A stretch of DNA of 64,000 nt from Epiperipatus broadwayi (lineage: Eukaryota; Onychophora; Udeonychophora; Euonychophora; Peripatidae). Each line of letters begins with the position of its first letter. Position 1 is the first letter of the stretch. Shown here piece after piece: positions 1 to 11,530 of this stretch. The DNA is taken from assembly GCA_028023455.1 (NCBI GenBank), contig JAQFVV010006294.1:1366001-1430000 (forward strand). Direction: 5' to 3'. The notes beneath the pieces are model-generated. The model ran no database searches and was not told the origin of the DNA. It saw only the letters and a list, made by a program, of their open reading frames with translations. Both the position numbers and the translations under genes were made by a program.

Positions 1-2554
1 AATTCCTGAAAAATTTCTTTAAAATTAAAAAAATAACAGATCAAATTGTAATAAATAAAATAACACTATTAAAGAATGCTTTTATTTTGACAGATTTAAT
101 TACAAACTTTCTAAGTGATACTAAAACAGAAGTTAATATCTATAAGAAAAATATAATCACCATACATTAAACGTAACAGAATTTATTGTAGTAAAAAAAA
201 ATTCACTTATCTATTGATCAAAATCACAAGATAAACTAAATGGCACAATAATAAGAATCATTAACCTAATACTGCTTACTTGGTAATTAAAACTCAAATA
301 TATTAAAGAAATGAGCAATGAGGATCTGATTAATATTCAAAATTCAATCTGAACAGAATTGTTAAAATAAAGAAAAAGATAGAAATATTATAAAATATTA
401 AATAACAATCTATAAATATTGAAACATCAGAAGCAATACTATCCCCCACTCATCTCATAATGCATCAATTATCAATAACTGTGCTAAATATCATTAGATT
501 AACTTAAAAAACTTTATACAAAGGAAATCTTGAATATGCAAGCAATGTGTAAGCAAAATTAATGACTGACTACTAACCCCCCCTCCCACCTCCTCATGTG
601 TTTTTCTGAAATATAGTATATAATAAAATTTTTACTTAAAAAAATAATGAAAGTCATATAACACAAGTTATCAAAGAAATATAAGTTACATAAAATCAAG
701 CTAACCAGAAGTACCTAATCAGAAAAGCACCAGACTTGATTTAGAAGGGGAGAAATATTTTCAAGTCAATGAATAAATTGCTCTATATTTAAAAATATGT
801 TTTTGAAAATGACTACTACATTTTGAAAAACAAATAGTTACTGTAGGTTGTTAATTAAAATTTCATCATCCATGCAACAAAGGTAACAAATTAGAATGAG
901 ATATTTTTTATAAAAACCATTTTTGTTCAATTTTAATAAGAAAATGGCACCAGGAACACAAATCATAATTTTTAAATTTTTTATAAGTCCAGTTGCAAAA
1001 TTTATAGATTCCAACTCATTCAGTAATAGTATATATTAAAAAGCTCAGTCAGATACCAAAAAAATTCATAATTTAAGAACTTTGGCTGTTTTCTGGAAGT
1101 GCTAGTACTACAAGTGAAATAAGATGATTGTTGTTAGAACCTGAATAAACCTCTCATTTATTTATTCTTAATCTTTAGGTTTTGAACTGTGGTCAGTTAA
1201 ACTATGATTTACTAAATGTACATTTCAATTTTTTGTAAATATGTAAAAATAATAAATGATTTTTAAAATGTTTATGATTAAGATAATGTTAGTAGTGATA
1301 TCTGGTGATTAAAAATCATTATTTTATGATGTATTTTTTCTCAATATTTAAATATATTATATAAAACAATGGACATTTTCACCAGAAAAGATTAAAAATT
1401 TTATTCTTGGAAAAGTGTTTTGAGGTACTAATATATCTCTTTACATGTGCCTTTTTGAAAGAAAAAAAAATAGTGTCTTTGAAAATAGATATCCAGATTT
1501 AAGTTTTATGTATATGTTAAAAAAAATGTATTTGTTTTTTATGAATTCTATAAGAAATTAAATTAGAAAGAAGATGCATATATTTTAAAGCATTTTCAAA
1601 TAACATAAAAGTTTTGAATATTTGCATAAGGAATGTCTATAGTTTAAAAATAGAAAAAAAAAAAAAAAATTAATAATAGAATTCTATGAAATAATAAACT
1701 ATTAATAAAAACTATCTATATTTTAGATTTAAAAATATATAAACTTGATTTTGTGGAATTGTCTCTAAAAAAAACAACACTATTTTTTGCTCATAGTAAT
1801 AGTAAAAAGTAGAAATGTCAAAATAAAATTAGAAAATTGTATACGTTAACTATATTTTTTAGAAATGGATTTATTTCTTAATAAAAAATGTAACTAAAAT
1901 TTATATTTTTTCTAAAATGATTATATAAATTACAGATCAAGTGAAAGTGCTCTGTAAACCTAATGTTCATATTTTTTTTGTCCAGCATGAGATCTTAGAT
2001 ATATGGAATATTAATGCTAATTCATATTAATAATTATGACTAATTTATTCTATATATAAGCCCTCTATAGTAGTTAATTCTTTGAATTTAACATTTTTAT
2101 TTTTTATTTACCTTCCATACTTGTTGTTCTTTCATCTGCCAAAAATACAATGCAGAAAGCCATGAATTCATGTTCCTTCTTAGTATCACATATAAAGTGT
2201 AACCAAAATAATAACTATAAAAATATATAATAATAAAAAAACTATGATTATTTATAAGTCAAAAAAAACAACAATAACTGAATACTAATATTATTTTTGA
2301 GTATTTTTTTAAATATTTTTTATGAAATTTGTAACAAAAAATCATATAAAATTTTGTAGAAACTTAGACAGTGATTCTTTTATTTGTCTGAATTAACCAA
2401 TCTATGTGCAAAAGCAAAAAAATAGTGACACTATGGTAAATTCTTTAAAAAAAAGGAAAATAAATGCAAGAAATGTACAGTTTTTAAACACTATTAATTT
2501 ATTAGAAAAGTAATTCAGAAGTTTTATAAGAAAAATATATATCAGATAAATATA
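1..2554. other. AT-rich stretch, no gene recognised
   Basis: I see only AT-rich sequence with A and T homopolymers and TA runs. There is no coding signal, no terminal inverted repeat and no match to other repeats in the window until the foldback element that follows. It is probably intergenic or intronic. Confidence 0.6.
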
Positions 2555-2600
2555 CACATCACATGATCAGCATCTCTATACTAGCACATAATTGTTAGTA

Positions 2601-2879
2601 AACAAAGGCAAAACTCTTCATACAGTAGTGCCACCCTGTGCCAAACAGAGTAATCAATGGATGCCAGAAGGCTTATGCATAAAATCACTATCTAGTGCCT
2701 ACTCATCCAATATCCCCAGACTAGTTTCTGGCATGTGACCATCATCAGTGAGGAACCTTGGATCTGAGAGCACTGCACCTAGATCTTAGGATCTAATGCA
2801 ACACTCCAGAAGCTACCTTTTAACTCTACTTTACTACAAAACTATGAGAATGAAATTGAAAACACAATAATATTTTCAA
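2601..2879 (+). repeat. Left arm of foldback family 1, copy 1
   Basis: The arm begins AACAAAGGCAAAACTC and is complementary to 2992-3264, with scattered substitutions and a few small gaps. It contains the family hallmark CAGTAGTGCCACCCTGTGCC. Confidence 0.8.
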
Positions 2880-2991
2880 TCTAAGCTCAATAGCTTATAT
2901 AGTCATATGGGTCTGAACTCAATTCAGCACCCATACATTTTGGTGTCTTTGGCTCTTAAACAACCATAGCCACCACTATCCTATTAGGCAA

Positions 2992-3264
2992 GTTGAAAAT
3001 ATTATTGTGTTTTCAATTTCATTCTCATAGTTTTATAGTAAAGTAGAGTTAAAAGGTGGCTGCTGGAGGGTTGCATTAGATCCTAAGATCTAGGTGCAGT
3101 GCTCTCAGATCCAAGGCTCCTCACTGATAATGGCCACCAGCCAGAAACTAGTCTGGGGATATTGGATGACTAGATAGGGATTTTATGCATAAGCCTTCTG
3201 GCATCCATTGATTACTCTGTTTGGCATAGGGTGGCACTACTGTATGGAGAGTTTTGCCTTTGTT
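2992..3264 (-). repeat. Right arm of foldback family 1, copy 1
   Basis: This is the inverted copy of 2601-2879, ending GAGTTTTGCCTTTGTT. Differences between the arms are mostly single substitutions, so the arms have drifted since they formed or were never identical. Confidence 0.8.
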
Positions 3265-3985
3265 CAGATAAATATAGTTAATAATATTTTTACCCATAAT
3301 CACATGATGATTGGTAGGTAATCTGTTTAGAGAAAATTTTGCTTTTACAAGAAACATCCCTAATGGTAATAACATAAATGAAAGAGACATAGTTATTATA
3401 TTGAAACAAATTATATGTACAAGTATAAATCCAATATTGCTAAATTTAATGTTACCATAATTATTATCTATATGAATATGACCATTTTATTTCAAATATC
3501 AAGAATTGAATGCACATATTCTTGGAGCTCTTATGTTTATAAGTATACCTTTGTCAACATTGTTGATAATTCAGAGTGAAATTAATTTATCAGCCAGATG
3601 GAATATGGAAATTAATAGTTATTAAACTCATAATTAATTATACAAGACTGGAGACAGAATCTCACTTTTAACACCTTGATTGTAATAATTAAATAAGATT
3701 TAATATGTAAACTTTAAATTAAACATTCTTTGATTTAAACATATGCTAATCAGATTCTTTGTCATTCATTATAAGACAACTAGTGACCTTATTTCATTTC
3801 CAGGTCCACAATGATAAAACAAAAAAATCAAATATTTAATTAAATTTGGATATTTTAAATAAATTTTGTTATAAGAGTATTATAAAAAGATTTTTAAAAA
3901 TATTCCATTAATCTATATTGATCACAATCTTCTCCAGTTTCTTTAGTGTTATTTATTTCTAGATTGATCCAGAAAATGGTGGAAT

Positions 3986-4889
3986 TCAAACCTAACTCGA
4001 AAACTTTGCATTCGAAAATATACTTGTAAAATAATATAGGCGCTATTGCACCTGAACGCAAAGCTACTTTATACTTAAAACAAAATAAAATTATACTATT
4101 CTGCAAGCGCTTTCAAGAGACATGCTGTCATCTTCATAGCTCTAAGTGAAGTAATTATATGCAAATTATGCAAAGTTCAAAGGTTAATTGCTCAATTTTT
4201 TGAGATCGTGAAGCATGTGTCCTTGTGGTTGATGGCGTTGCAATCCATCGCTATAAAGCAGGCCTCCTTCACTTTTCTTTTTACATCATACCTTTCTTTG
4301 CAGACCAGGCTGACATCTTGAGGTTCACACAGGTATCCTGTTATTTTCTGATGAATTGCAAAAATGGAATAACATGATGGATCTGACTTTTCGTATCCCC
4401 CCCCCCCAGTTCTAACAGATTGCTTAACAACACTAAAGATAAACTAGCACTGTCTCAAACACCTCAAGGCATTTATAATATTTCATGCACTCATGCAAAT
4501 TGTAGAGCAATAGAAAACAGATTACTATATACAAATATGCATATATTAAAGCTCAGTCAGATCCATCACGTTATTCCATTTTTGCAATTCATCAGAAAAT
4601 AACAGTGAATCTCAAGATGTCAGCCTGGTCTGCAAACAAAGGCACAATGTAAAACGAAAAGTGAAGGCCTGCTTCATAGCGATGGATTGCAATGCTATTA
4701 ACCGCAAGGACACATGCTTCACAATCTCAAAAAAAAATGGAGCATTGCATATAATTACTTCACTTAGAGCTATGAAGGTGAGAGCATGTCTCTTGAAAGG
4801 GCTTGCAAAAATAATATAATTTTATTTTGTTTTAAGTATAAAGCAGCTTTGCGTTCAGGTGCAATAGCACCTATATTATTTTACAAGTA
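3986..4889. mobile_element. Foldback element, family 2
   Basis: The left arm (4021 to about 4385) and right arm (about 4553 to 4889) are reverse complements. The outer parts match well: TACTTGTAAAATAATATAGG on the left mirrors the end at 4870-4889. The inner ends also match (GATGGATCTGACT against AGTCAGATCCATC). The loop of about 165 bp contains a C-run at 4399-4407. A 12-bp direct repeat AAAATGGTGGAA occurs at 3974-3985 and again just outside the right arm (about 4889-4901), suggesting a target duplication, with 35 bp of unpaired sequence between the left copy and the left arm. Short frames inside (for example 3894-4106 and 4420-4602) show no domain and are chance frames. I see no other copy in this window. 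Confidence 0.75.
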
Positions 4890-4901
4890 AAATGGTGGAA
4901 G

Positions 4902-6239
4902 TAAATTGTGATTAATCCTTTCTAAATATTAAAAAAATATCTGCATATTTAGAACAATTTTATATTAAAAGAGATTTTCAAAAACAATTTATTGTGTCAC
5001 TATACATAGGCTTTTTATTAAATGTGGACTTTGATTTTGGACTCGTAACAGCTCTATTCTAACGAAATACAGTGTTAGACTTAATTCTTTTATTTTTTCT
5101 AATGTAACTATTTAGAAATATTTAGTTTGAAGTGTTGCAAGCTAGAATGTATTACTTTTTTTTTTCTGGTGTTGAGGTTATTATTCTGTATTTATTTATT
5201 ATGATTTAATTTGAATGTCAGTTTGGTTGTAAATTAGGTCACGCTCAAATGAAATAAAAACTTTTTTCCAGCAATGAATTACTAAATAAAAAAATAATAA
5301 TCATATCAAAATAATATCTTTTGCAAATGTTATAATTTTAATCTCTTTATCCAAATAGTGCAGTCATATTTCATTTGTAAAGGACTCTATGAATTTATTT
5401 AGTCTGCCTACACACAGAGAAGAAAGTAGTAAGATTGATATCCATGTGAAATTTTTCAAATTGTTCAAATAAATATTCACAACGAATATTGTTAATCACT
5501 TTATAATATAACTGTTTTAATCATGCACCTGTCTACCTGACTGAGTCAGACTAGTGTTGCTAGTGAGAATTTTGAATTTCCCACCTTTTAGCGCAGAATT
5601 TTCAGAATAAAATTATTATAATAAAATATACCGTTTCCATGCATTTTAATGTATAATACTTACAAAAAAATTCACTAGGGGGCGAATTGGCCAAAAGACA
5701 AAATAATTCGCTTGAATCAATCATTAGGTTAATAATTTTATCTCCATTTTCAGACTGCCTTCTGACTTTTGTTTACATCAATAAGAACTTGGGATTTGAA
5801 ACTGGAATACCTGTAGTCATGAATTGGAAAGCCATCTTTAATTTATTTTTGTTGTTGCACTAATAACCTTAATATTAAAAAAGAAACTTATATCACTATC
5901 ATCATCATCATTTTTAACCATTATTGATCCACTACAGAACCAAGTTCAATCCATCTTCTCTGAATTCTAGTCTCCCTTCAAATCACCCCAGCACACTTCC
6001 TTATTTCATACATCTCATATGTGATCTGTTTCTAGGTCTTTTATAATCTATGATTTAATCATTTTCACATTAAAATAAAAAATTAAAACAGTAGCTTGAT
6101 TAAAAATAAGCAATGATACAACACTAAAAATAAATAAATTTTAAAAATATATACAATATATAAACATATTTTATAACATCACTTACTATAATTATATATA
6201 ATTCTAAATTTAAATATTATTTTGATATTTTATTTATTT
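4902..6239. other. Non-coding AT-rich stretch with a possible CAT-repeat SINE fragment
   Basis: Mostly structureless. Around 5893-5990 a short TCATCATCATCATTTTTAACC run is followed by ATTGATCCACTACAG, the layout of widespread invertebrate short interspersed repeats with an ATC-rich edge. The sequence is too short and too diverged to classify. A GC-richer patch at 5680-5705 (CTAGGGGGCGAATTGGCC) stands out but I cannot assign it. Confidence 0.3.
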
Positions 6240-8160
6240 ATTTTTTTTAAAAACAAAGAACTTTATTAAGGTTGGTGGTTATAACAGTGAAACATAATAG
6301 TGAGTAACATAAGGTTTGATCATATGGACAAGATGTAGTAATAGTCAGAAGAGCATTTTTTGTCCAAGGTTAGCAGGTAGTGGGTAATATGAAAAGGCTC
6401 CATGTTACCACATGAATGTCAGGAGGAGCCAGGGTCTTGTCTCTCTGTTTCATTCTCCTGATGATATTTAGAAAAATAATTAGAAAAATAATTATTTAGA
6501 AAAATAATTGATTGATCAAATGTCAGTTTACATCTCATCAAACAAATACTAGACAAAAGGAATGTTGTAATCCTTAGTGAGGGAAAGAAGCCTCTCCCTA
6601 TTCTTTCAGCATAGGTATACCATTGGCTTTATAAATAAATGTGATAAAGTTTCTGAGAATTTGCAGTCTTTCACATTGAAATAAGGCATAAATTGTGGTC
6701 TCTTCACCTTTAAGGCAAAGCTGACAGATGGGGTCTATGTTAGAGTATCTTCTTCTATAAGCAAGAAAGTGATTAATAGGGAAGACTTCTATGTTTAATT
6801 TGATAATAAAATCAAGGAACTTGGGTTCAAGATTCCAGTGTTGGAATTTGATGATTTTTTTTTGTGTGATTTGTAGAATACTGGGTGAGGCTGCTATGTT
6901 TTGATTTAATTGTTTGGAGAATTCCCAGTAGGAGAGCTTTTGCTTAAAAGTGTGATTTGAAAGTTGAGTGTGGTAGCAAATTTGTGATAGTAAGAGTTGA
7001 GAACATTTACTAGGTGAGGATGGTCAGTGGGAACAATGGGGATAATGTTTTCTAGATTACAGTAGTATATGATAAGTCTGTATAATGTGTTGAAGGCCTT
7101 TTGTAATGACAATGTGGCAATGGAGTGAGTGCAAGGACATCTCATTATGGGTAGTTGTTTATTGCATGTTTTTCATATTGATGGTGACCATCTTTCTCCC
7201 CCAAAGTAGGTGAGAACATAAGGTGCTAATTTTCCTTTGAAATCTTTTGGTAAATTGAATTCCAGCAAGAAAATAATTGATCCTAGGATATATTAACATG
7301 TTCAACAATGCAGCTTTAACATGGATAGATAAATACACCCTGGAGACTGAACTGGTCATTTTCTGGGTGGTAGTTAAAATTAAATCTTGTATTCTTTTCC
7401 TCATTGCAGAAGAGGATTCTGAAATGGGCATTCTAGGATTTTGGGGGATCAGCTGTGAAACACGATGTTATCTTGTGACCTGTCAGAAGTTTCCAGGTAG
7501 AAGATTTATTAGGAATAAATTTCAAGACCATAATGCTCTATATTTTTTTTTGGATGGAAGAAATACTATTACATTGTCCATATAAGAAATATGGGATATT
7601 ATTTTTTGAATTTCAGGAACAAAAACCTTTGGGAGCCTCTCCTCAATCTCTTGGAGAAGTGGATTTAAATACGAGATAAAGAGCACTAAGAGGGAAACCC
7701 TGTGGAATGAAGTTTGAGGGCATAAAACTCCAGGCAATTCTACCATCCAGAGTGATAAAGATTTCTCTGTTGTATAGTAGGTTTTCAATGATCTGAATGT
7801 TTGCATCTGGAAATGAGTAATCATGTAGCACACTTAACAGGGTTTGGGGATGAATCGAACCAAAGGCTGCAGAGAATGTCTAATTGCACAGCTACTGGAC
7901 ATGACATCCTTTTCCTTTTGATGTAATCAAAGAATAGTTTAAACTAGCAGATGGTGTCGCCAGTTGATGCTCCTTTTCTGGCAAATTGAGATTGTGAAAT
8001 ATGAAGATAAATTCAGTTCTGTATTTTATCTTTGATGATTGACTCTATGACTTTGATTAATAATGGAGTCATAGAGATGGATCTGAGATTTGAAATCTGG
8101 GAAGATAATGTGTTTTTTTTTAGAAAAGATACCATGGAAATTTGATAGAGATTTTCCAAT
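6240..8160 (-). pseudogene. Decayed L1/Tx1-like LINE, copy A (RT to zinc knuckle, 5' truncated)
   Basis: Read on the minus strand, this is the 3' half of a non-LTR retrotransposon broken by frameshifts and stops. In order, it holds an RT region with RSISMTPLLIKVIESII (about 8080-8030) and a motif A with QLDI (about 7885). Next come IPQGFPLSAL (about 7700) and motif C reading SYMDNV, where the usual second Asp is Asn. The L1-type thumb follows (SRVYLSIHVKAALLNMLIYP, 7159-7431), then a downstream segment at 6906-7145. The C-terminal zinc knuckle, CQLCLKGEETTIYALFQC (about 6730-6675), has its histidine replaced by Tyr. The 3' end is at about 6240-6270, with AATAAA-type signal and A-run on the minus strand. 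The thumb is clearly related to that of copy B but far from identical, so these are different subfamilies or old copies. The element is inactive. Confidence 0.8.
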
Positions 8161-8638
8161 AGTTCATTTCAATAAAAATTTTATTAACAATAAATAGTGA
8201 TTACATACTAATAAAGGATACATAAATGAATAAATTGTACAATAATATGATTATATAATGTTCTATATGTCATCTGGCTAGATTATGTTATGAGAGCACA
8301 ATGTTATACTCTTATGTGGTTAGGTATAGTGAAGAGATTCTAAGAACTTGTTTAATGGTATTAGCATTTTTAATATAGACATGAATATTTTCTTTTATAA
8401 ATGACTATTCTATAATGCTGGGTAGGTGGGAATTGATAATCAGGAAAAGGAAAGAGCAATTAAAGACCAGGTGTCAGCAAAGACTTTACTGGAGGCAAGG
8501 AGCTGGTCACGTTTCTTGATTTTTTTGAGCGTTTGATAAAACAATGGTATGATTTGTGGAGGGGGGGGGGTAATTCCATGAGACTTTTGCATCTCACTAT
8601 CCATATGGAATAAAGGACAAAGGTAGAAAGCCTTATTA

Positions 8639-9922
8639 TTAAAAAAAACCATTATGAATGGCATTTTCAAGTGAGAAAATCATATCAGGTCTTATGTTGG
8701 AATTGATTATAATTATATCTTTCAGAGTTTTAAGTCTTGGGCACCGGTGTATAATATGGTCTATGGTTTCATCTTCACGAGCACACAGACCACATATAGA
8801 GTCAATGCTGGTAAAACCTCTTCGGTGATAAAGAAACCAATTCGTGGGTAGCGCATTAAGATTTATTTTAATGATGAAGTCAAGGAATTTGGGTTCCAGA
8901 CTCCATCTTTTGAAGTGTGTAATGAGTCTTTGATTGGTTAGTTTTAGGCTGGTTTTAATGGGTTGTTGATTATAGTTGATTATATTGTATGCTTCCCATA
9001 AGGTGATTTTTTGGTTAAGGTTAAAGGGTATTATCGGGTTATAAAGTTGTAGTTGTTGTATTAGGGATGCTATCCATGAACTGGAAGAGGGTGGAGGACG
9101 ATCTGTTGGTGTAATTTTTTTAATAATGTTAGAGTATCCGCAGGAGAGGATCAGATTATATAGAGAGTTGTGGGTTTTCTGTAAAATGATTGCTTGTATT
9201 GAGTGGAATGACAGTCCATTGAACCTGCGTGGTCGTTGGATACCTCGCAAGCTAATAGCAACTGTCCTTCCTCTCCAGAGAAGTTTGGTGCATAATCGGT
9301 TAATTTTATTTTGAAACTGTTTAGACATTTTAATGAATGGAAGATAATATGAGATTTTTGGCATTATGATCATGTTGAGGAGGCTAACCTTTCCATATAA
9401 TGAAAGGTATACTCTAGAGAGTGAAGTGGTGATGGCTTCAGTTGAATGGAGGATTGCATCTTGAATCTCTCTTGCCATTGCAGTTGGAGTTTTGTAGATT
9501 GGAAAACCTAGGTATCTTTGGGGTTTTGCAGAAAAGGGAGAGTTAATTTGTTTACCAGACATTATCTTCCAGATGGAAGATTTGTTAAAATTTATTTGTA
9601 GGCCAAGTTTCGCTGTATTTCTGTTTAATATGTTCATGAGATGAGGAAGGTATTTAATGGTGGGAAGCACAACCATGATGTCATCTATATATGCAAATAC
9701 ATTGAAGTTTTTATTGAGAGAGGGAAGGAAAATTCCAGGGAGGTTTTTTTCTATATCCATCAGAAGAGGGTTGATGTATGCTGTGAAGAAAAGGGCACTG
9801 AGCGGGGATCCTTGAGGGATCGACTTGTATGGCTTGAAGCCTGATGTGATCTTGCCATCAAGAGAGAGAAAAATATCTCTGTTGTTGAGCAGATTGCTGA
9901 CCATCTGTACAATCCCAGCCAT
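8639..9922 (-). CDS. LINE reverse transcriptase C-terminal fragment (427 aa)
   Basis: This is the longest open frame in the window. It encodes the palm-to-C-terminus part of a LINE RT, the enzyme that copies element RNA at a nicked chromosomal target. IPQGSPLSALFF lies at residues 35-46 and the catalytic AYIDDI box at 77-82. An L1/Tx1-type thumb follows, with SLYGKVSLLNMIIMPKISYY and LLWRGRTVAISL. The zinc knuckle CGLCAREDETIDHIIHRC is at residues 377-394. Full-length RT would also need RPISL and motif A upstream; they are missing here (see finding). The ATG used is only the first in-frame Met after the deletion junction, not a natural start. The open length suggests a fairly recent insertion compared with copies A, D and F. 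Assignment to L1/Tx1 rather than another LINE clade rests on the thumb and is likely but not proved. Confidence 0.85.
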   Translation of the reverse strand: MAGIVQMVSNLLNNRDIFLSLDGKITSGFKPYKSIPQGSPLSALFFTAYINPLLMDIEKNLPGIFLPSLNKNFNVFAYIDDIMVVLPTIKYLPHLMNILNRNTAKLGLQINFNKSSIWKIMSGKQINSPFSAKPQRYLGFPIYKTPTAMAREIQDAILHSTEAITTSLSRVYLSLYGKVSLLNMIIMPKISYYLPFIKMSKQFQNKINRLCTKLLWRGRTVAISLRGIQRPRRFNGLSFHSIQAIILQKTHNSLYNLILSCGYSNIIKKITPTDRPPPSSSSWIASLIQQLQLYNPIIPFNLNQKITLWEAYNIINYNQQPIKTSLKLTNQRLITHFKRWSLEPKFLDFIIKINLNALPTNWFLYHRRGFTSIDSICGLCAREDETIDHIIHRCPRLKTLKDIIIINSNIRPDMIFSLENAIHNGFF

Positions 9923-10093
9923 TTGATAACAGGTTAATCATGTTAAGGATGATAGGTATTGAGAATTTACTTAAATGAAGAATCATGTATCTGGGGATTG
10001 CATGAGGACCTGGATGTGCATTATCTGGGAGGGATTTTATCTTATTTAGAATATCCAATTCAGAGAAGTCATGCCCTCTGCTGTCCATCCCCA

Positions 10094-10612
10094 TCATGGG
10101 GCTGTCTCATCAAACGGATCATCACTGTGTAAAAAATATTCATAGATTTTTTGCAGCATGTAGATTCCAGTGTAAAATTCTCCATTTATAGTTACTGATG
10201 TGAGAGTGGCCTTATTTCCCTTGGAACCCAGTTCCCACCTAATATAACTTCTTGTCCAGCTGTGTGTTTGAGATAAGAAAACCTTTGATCTCTTTACTGA
10301 GATGTAATCGATTAAAATTTTTTGCTTGATTCTATATTGTGCTTTAATTTCCAATATGGTCTCTATGTTAGTGTCATTACATGAAGCCATTTCAGTTTGT
10401 ACTTTCATTTTGTAGGCATAATGTTTGATTATAGATTGAAGGATTCCAATAAATGAAAACCAAGCTTCAATGACAGGGATGGAGAGTATGTTAATTTTGG
10501 AGAAGTAAATATAGGTTTGCAAGAGTACTGCCTCAGGCATTGATGATCTAATCAGCATTCTGATTGTCTTGTTAAAATTAAACAGTGTCGGATCTCTAAG
10601 GTCAATGTCCAT
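10094..10612 (-). pseudogene. LINE copy B, endonuclease to RT linker segment
   Basis: A 172-codon frame contains a helical region (NIETILEIKAQYRIKQKILI) and then a stretch ending YEYFLHSDDPFDE. This is the typical position and character of the linker between endonuclease and RT in LINE ORF2. It overlaps the preceding endonuclease frame (10552-10761) in another phase, so at least one frameshift separates them. The next frame (9858-10097) carries FSELDILNKIKSL, which resembles the start of RT. I infer function from order, not from a signature motif. Confidence 0.6.
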
Positions 10613-10761
10613 CCTACCTCCAAAGCAAGATGGTCAGAGAAAGAGACAGGCAATAGGGAAGCTTCAATTACAAAATGAATATCTGGGGTGTAGAATAGGA
10701 GGTCTATTAGTGACACATACTTCTTAGTATAAAACGAGAAAGTGCCTGGAGGAAAGAACAC
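10552..10761 (-). pseudogene. LINE copy B, C-terminal end of AP-like endonuclease
   Basis: The 69-codon frame holds SLIDLLFYTP and SFSDHLALEV. In LINE endonucleases the S-x-IDLIF motif and the SDH motif lie close to the end of the domain; both are visible here. The catalytic N-terminal half of the nuclease is absent, so the copy is truncated at about 10765. Confidence 0.7.
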
Positions 10762-10765
10762 TCAT

Positions 10766-11530
10766 GAGTTTTATGTTAGATATTTTACAGATTTAATAAA
10801 AATATTATAATTATTTATAATGCCTCACATAGATTAATACAATGATAGAGAGACTGATTCTAGAACTCAAGCTCCATGGATTGCGATCAGTCCATCTCTT
10901 CCAGTGCTCAATGTTCTTATGAACCTCTGAGCAAAAAAACCCATTTGATTATTATTATTATTTTCATCCATTTTTTTTTCTATTATATCAATGTTTACTG
11001 CTAATAAAATGATAGCTTTTAAGAATGTTTCTTTTTTTTCAGGACAATATTAAATAAATAATATATTCAAATTAAGAATTACACATAATTATAATATATG
11101 TGTGTTAGTATACTTTGTTCTTCCATATTTGTGATTGCTATGCTATTTCTTCTTCCTCTTCTCTTCCTCCTCCACCTTCTTTCTTCCTCTTCATCTTCTA
11201 CCTCTTCTCTTCCTCCTACCTCTTCTCCTTCTTTCTTCTCTTTTTTCTTCTTCTTGCTGTTATTATTATTATTATTTTATAGCAAAGATCTCACCTGCAA
11301 TTGTCGATGTTGGCTCAATAGTATTTAATACCATTAGAGATAAAAATAATATAAAACAGACTGCAAATCGTCAAGAATACAATCCAAAAACATAAAATAA
11401 ATCCGATTAAAAGAAGAAACAAATAGTGGCAGCTGCTTAATTTGAAATGTTTTGTTCTCAATAAATATGCTTCACAAAAGTTTTCTATATGAATGGAAGT
11501 TCTGCTATTTTATATGATTATTAATGCTAA
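10766..11530. repeat. TC-rich microsatellite tract and AT-rich flanks
   Basis: From about 11145 to 11262 the plus strand is almost pure pyrimidine (TTC, TCC and CTT units in mixed order) and then becomes (TTA)n. Two overlapping plus-strand frames here (11098-11328 and 11135-11395) are just this tract translated as Leu/Ser/Phe runs and are not genes. The flanks show nothing else. Confidence 0.8.

Larger units (their letters stand above)
2555..3264. mobile_element. Foldback element, family 1, copy 1, with 12-bp target duplication
   Basis: Two long arms (about 2601-2879 and 2992-3264) are near-perfect reverse complements around a ~110-bp loop. The inner arm sequences at 2855-2880 and 2992-3015 read as mirror copies. 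The element is flanked by an exact 12-bp direct repeat, CAGATAAATATA, at 2543-2554 and 3265-3276, which marks an insertion. A 46-bp single-sided head (2555-2600, beginning CACATCACATGATC) lies outside the left arm, so the two ends are not symmetric. Two further copies lie at 11531-11960 and 43818-44032. It is non-coding; an 80-codon frame on the minus strand over the right arm has no recognisable domain and is a chance frame. The duplication length differs from copy 3, which points to retroposition rather than a cut-and-paste transposase. That is inference. Confidence 0.8.
8172..10765 (-). pseudogene. L1/Tx1-like LINE, copy B (endonuclease end, RT, zinc knuckle; internally deleted)
   Basis: The element starts, on the minus strand, inside the AP-like endonuclease. 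The frame at 10761-10552 carries DLLFYTP and then SFSDHLALEV, the SDH motif near the end of such nucleases. Frames at 10612-10094 and 10097-9858 continue through the linker and the first RT motif (ending IILNMINLLSNG). They join abruptly to the 427-codon frame 9922-8639. The segment that should carry RPISL and RT motif A is absent, so RT activity is impossible even though motif C is intact. The 3' untranslated part runs to about 8172, where TTTATTG/AATAAA-like sequence lies next to the truncated 5' edge of copy A. This is therefore a dead, internally deleted, 5'-truncated copy. Confidence 0.8.

Noticed and set aside
11098-11395. Two overlapping plus-strand frames rich in Leu/Ser/Phe that look like membrane segments.
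   Set aside because: They are translations of a TC-rich microsatellite.
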